DNA of 64,000 nt from assembly GCA_030747595.1 (NCBI GenBank), contig JASLKK010000005.1, positions 1-64,000 on the forward strand, read 5' to 3'. The stretch's first letter is position 1; each line of letters begins with the position of its first letter. Below, piece by piece: positions 62,306 through 64,000 of this stretch. The notes under the pieces are model-generated. The model was given only the letters and a program-made list of their open reading frames with translations. It made no database searches and was not told where the DNA came from. Position numbers and translations under genes: made by a program. The stretch comes from Acidimicrobiales bacterium. Its GTDB lineage: Bacteria > Actinomycetota > Acidimicrobiia > Acidimicrobiales > MedAcidi-G1.

Positions 62306-63238
62306 TCAGCGCTCCTCGCGGCGGTAGGCGATGCCTAGTGCCGCCGGTGCGGGAGAGGGCCGATTTCGCGACCGGATCGAGATGGCCACCAGGACGCTGA
62401 TGGTCAGCAGGTAGGGAAGCATCGACAGAAGGATCGGCGAAAAGTCCACGCCGAAGGTCTGCAACCGGGTCTTAAGCGCCAGCGTCAGCCCGAACAGGAG
62501 CGCCCCGACCGCAACTCGGCCCGGACGCCACGCTCCAAAGATGACCAGCGCGACGGCGATCCAGCCCCGTCCGGCCACGATGCCGTCAGCCCACTGGGGG
62601 GTAAGCGAGAGCGTCAGGTAGGCGCCCGACGCTCCGGCTAGTCCACCGCCCGTGGCGACCGCCGCCAGGCGGATACCAACTACCGAATGGCCAGCGGCAT
62701 CCGCGGTGGATGCCGACTCGCCGGCGGCTCGGATGGCCAGGCCGAGGCGGGTGCGCCACAGAACGAACCAGGTCACGAAGCCCGTGATGACCGCCAGGTA
62801 GACGAACGGCGACTGGGCGAACAGGATCGGCCCAGCCCACGGGATATCCGACAACGGGCCCCAGTCCACGGAAACCATCTCGGCCCCCGCCGGTTCGCCG
62901 ACCGAACCACGCCCCACAAAGGCAGCCAGGCCGAGGCCGAGGATGGTTAGCGAGAGCCCGGAGACCACCTGTTCGGCACCCAGCACCACGGTGAAAAACC
63001 CGTGGAGCAGGCCGATCATCGCTCCGGCGGCCACCGCTGCCACCAGGGCCACCCACGGGTTGCCGGTCTGGAGGGCGACGACGAAGCCCGTGACCGCGCC
63101 CATGGCCATCATCCCTTCCACTCCGAGGTTCAGGATCCCCGCCTTCTCGGCAATCATCTCGCCCAGGGCGGCTAGGTAGAGCAGAGCACCGAATGACACC
63201 GTGGCCTCGAACAACCCGATCAGCGAGGCCTCGTTCAC
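62306..63238 (-). CDS. ABC transporter permease, nucleoside/BMP type (second subunit)
   Basis: 310 residues, about eight to ten transmembrane helices. Family marks: IAEKAGILNLGVEGMMAMGA near residues 29-48, GAEQVVSGLSLTILGLGL and ATGGGLAGASGAYLTLSL. This belongs to the YufQ/NupQ branch that works with a BMP lipoprotein and an ATPase in nucleoside import. Its GTG start overlaps the upstream permease stop (GTGA). The lipoprotein and ATPase are expected to the right of the window. Confidence 0.92.
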   Translation of the reverse strand: MNEASLIGLFEATVSFGALLYLAALGEMIAEKAGILNLGVEGMMAMGAVTGFVVALQTGNPWVALVAAVAAGAMIGLLHGFFTVVLGAEQVVSGLSLTILGLGLAAFVGRGSVGEPAGAEMVSVDWGPLSDIPWAGPILFAQSPFVYLAVITGFVTWFVLWRTRLGLAIRAAGESASTADAAGHSVVGIRLAAVATGGGLAGASGAYLTLSLTPQWADGIVAGRGWIAVALVIFGAWRPGRVAVGALLFGLTLALKTRLQTFGVDFSPILLSMLPYLLTISVLVAISIRSRNRPSPAPAALGIAYRREER

Positions 63239-64000
63239 GACGTCACCTCCGTCGTGTCGCCGGCCACCATCTCGACCCGGTATCGGCTCAACACCCCGGC
63301 AGCGATAGCGCCGAACAAGATCAAGGCCTGAAGGATCGTCGACACCGATGACGAGACGCCCATGGTCTGGATGCTTTGTCCGCCGATCTGCACGGCCCCG
63401 AACAACACGGCCACCGCTGCGACGCCCGACGGTCTCATCAGTGCCAGCGCGGCCACGATGATGCCGGCGAACCCGAAGCCGTTGGACAGGCTTTCGGTGA
63501 TCCGATCAGAGGTGCCACTTAGCTCGATGCCTCCAGCGAATCCGGCTACACCACCGGAAAGGACGAGAACCGTCAGAATCTTGCGTTCCAGCGAGATCCC
63601 GGCATAGCGGGCCGTAGCCCCCGAGGATCCGGCGACTCGTAACTCGTAGCCCCACGCTGTGCGGCTGGACGCCACACCAAACAGAAGGATCACGATGGCA
63701 GCCAGCACCACCCCGACGTGGGCCCGTTCGAACAGGCCGGGCAGCCGGGCGTTGTCGGGCAGCATCGGGGCCAGGGGAAAGTTGTGGGAATCGGGGTCCT
63801 TCCACCGACCGTGGACCAGCCACTGGACGAGACGGATGGCCACCTCGTTAAGCATGAGGGTGGTGATGATCTCGTTGACGCCAATCCGGGCCCGGGCAAT
63901 GGCCGGACCGAGGGCCAGCAGGCCGCCACCGAGGATGGCGGCGGCGAGCATGGCCGCGATGAGGAGGGGTGACGGCCACTCCCCGCCAATCCGAGCCACC
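63235..64000 (-). CDS. ABC transporter permease, nucleoside/BMP type (first subunit, 5' end outside window)
   Basis: At least 254 residues of a longer protein (family about 350); the 5' end lies beyond the window. Conserved marks are GVNEIITTLMLNEVA, GATARYAGISLERKILTVLVLSGG (in two parts) and VSTILQALILFGAIA. This is the YufP/NupP partner of the downstream permease. The frame runs to the edge with no start codon required. Confidence 0.9.
   Translation of the reverse strand, partial: VARIGGEWPSPLLIAAMLAAAILGGGLLALGPAIARARIGVNEIITTLMLNEVAIRLVQWLVHGRWKDPDSHNFPLAPMLPDNARLPGLFERAHVGVVLAAIVILLFGVASSRTAWGYELRVAGSSGATARYAGISLERKILTVLVLSGGVAGFAGGIELSGTSDRITESLSNGFGFAGIIVAALALMRPSGVAAVAVLFGAVQIGGQSIQTMGVSSSVSTILQALILFGAIAAGVLSRYRVEMVAGDTTEVTS

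Overview
The window is high-GC DNA, gene-dense on both strands, and reads as an actinobacterial chromosome, most likely an Acidimicrobiia-type (often marine) lineage. The taxonomic clues are a SepIVA-like gene beside coaD, NucS mismatch endonuclease, a mycothiol S-conjugate amidase (Mca) homologue, a UvrD2-type helicase with HRDC domains, stand-alone DnaE2 with an actinobacterial LexA box, an F420-type LLM oxidoreductase, GTP-dependent PEP carboxykinase, and many apparently leaderless genes. No tRNA, rRNA, CRISPR array, phage or insertion sequence was seen. The lineage call is inference, since no phylogeny could be run.

Layout. 1-1217: end of a secreted Gly/Pro-repeat protein, a lipoprotein cytochrome c and two tiny plus-strand genes. 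1264-24727: a long minus-strand core block. In transcription order it runs yloV (DAK/FakA-like), recG, a GNAT, rsmD, coaD, sepIVA, yceD, rpmF, plsX, acpP, rnc, a mutM-position glycosylase homologue, smc, a response regulator/kinase/HtrA trio resembling MprAB-PepD, ftsY, ffh, rpsP, khpA, rimM, trmD and rplS. It covers ribosome and protein-export biogenesis, phospholipid/fatty-acid entry, chromosome condensation and envelope stress. 24936-27321: rpmB, a cold-shock-fold protein and pckG. 27341-31584: membrane protein, PIG-L deacetylase, CoA transferase, hydrolase, ElaA acetyltransferase and a zincin. 31646-41072: DNA repair (uvrD2-like, xthA, nucS) mixed with HAD hydrolase, EttA, CysQ, geranylgeranyl-reductase-like and PAP2 enzymes. 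41112-49154: LLM oxidoreductase/TesB pair, SCP2-like protein, Mca, NfeD/SPFH pair, and a PhoU-TrkA_C regulator next to an MgtE-type cation transporter. 49364-55002: four catabolic-looking genes (serine hydrolase, DUF1214, carotenoid oxygenase, D-aminoacylase-type amidohydrolase) bounded by two copies of a short similar intergenic sequence. 55129-64000: SOS-controlled dnaE2, a Thr-rich membrane-anchored protein, two tandem PLP enzymes and two permeases of a nucleoside/BMP-type ABC transporter, the second running off the window.

The points most worth a second look are these. The protein in the mutM position appears to lack the N-terminal proline nucleophile, the active-site lysine and the zinc finger of Fpg. 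A TANNNT box lies 6-8 nt before the start codon in fourteen genes, implying leaderless mRNAs. A perfect LexA operator abuts such a box at dnaE2. A 10-bp direct repeat spaced exactly two helical turns lies upstream of acpP. Ribosomal protein S16 carries a 107-residue acidic repeat tail. HtrA has a five-repeat helical linker.
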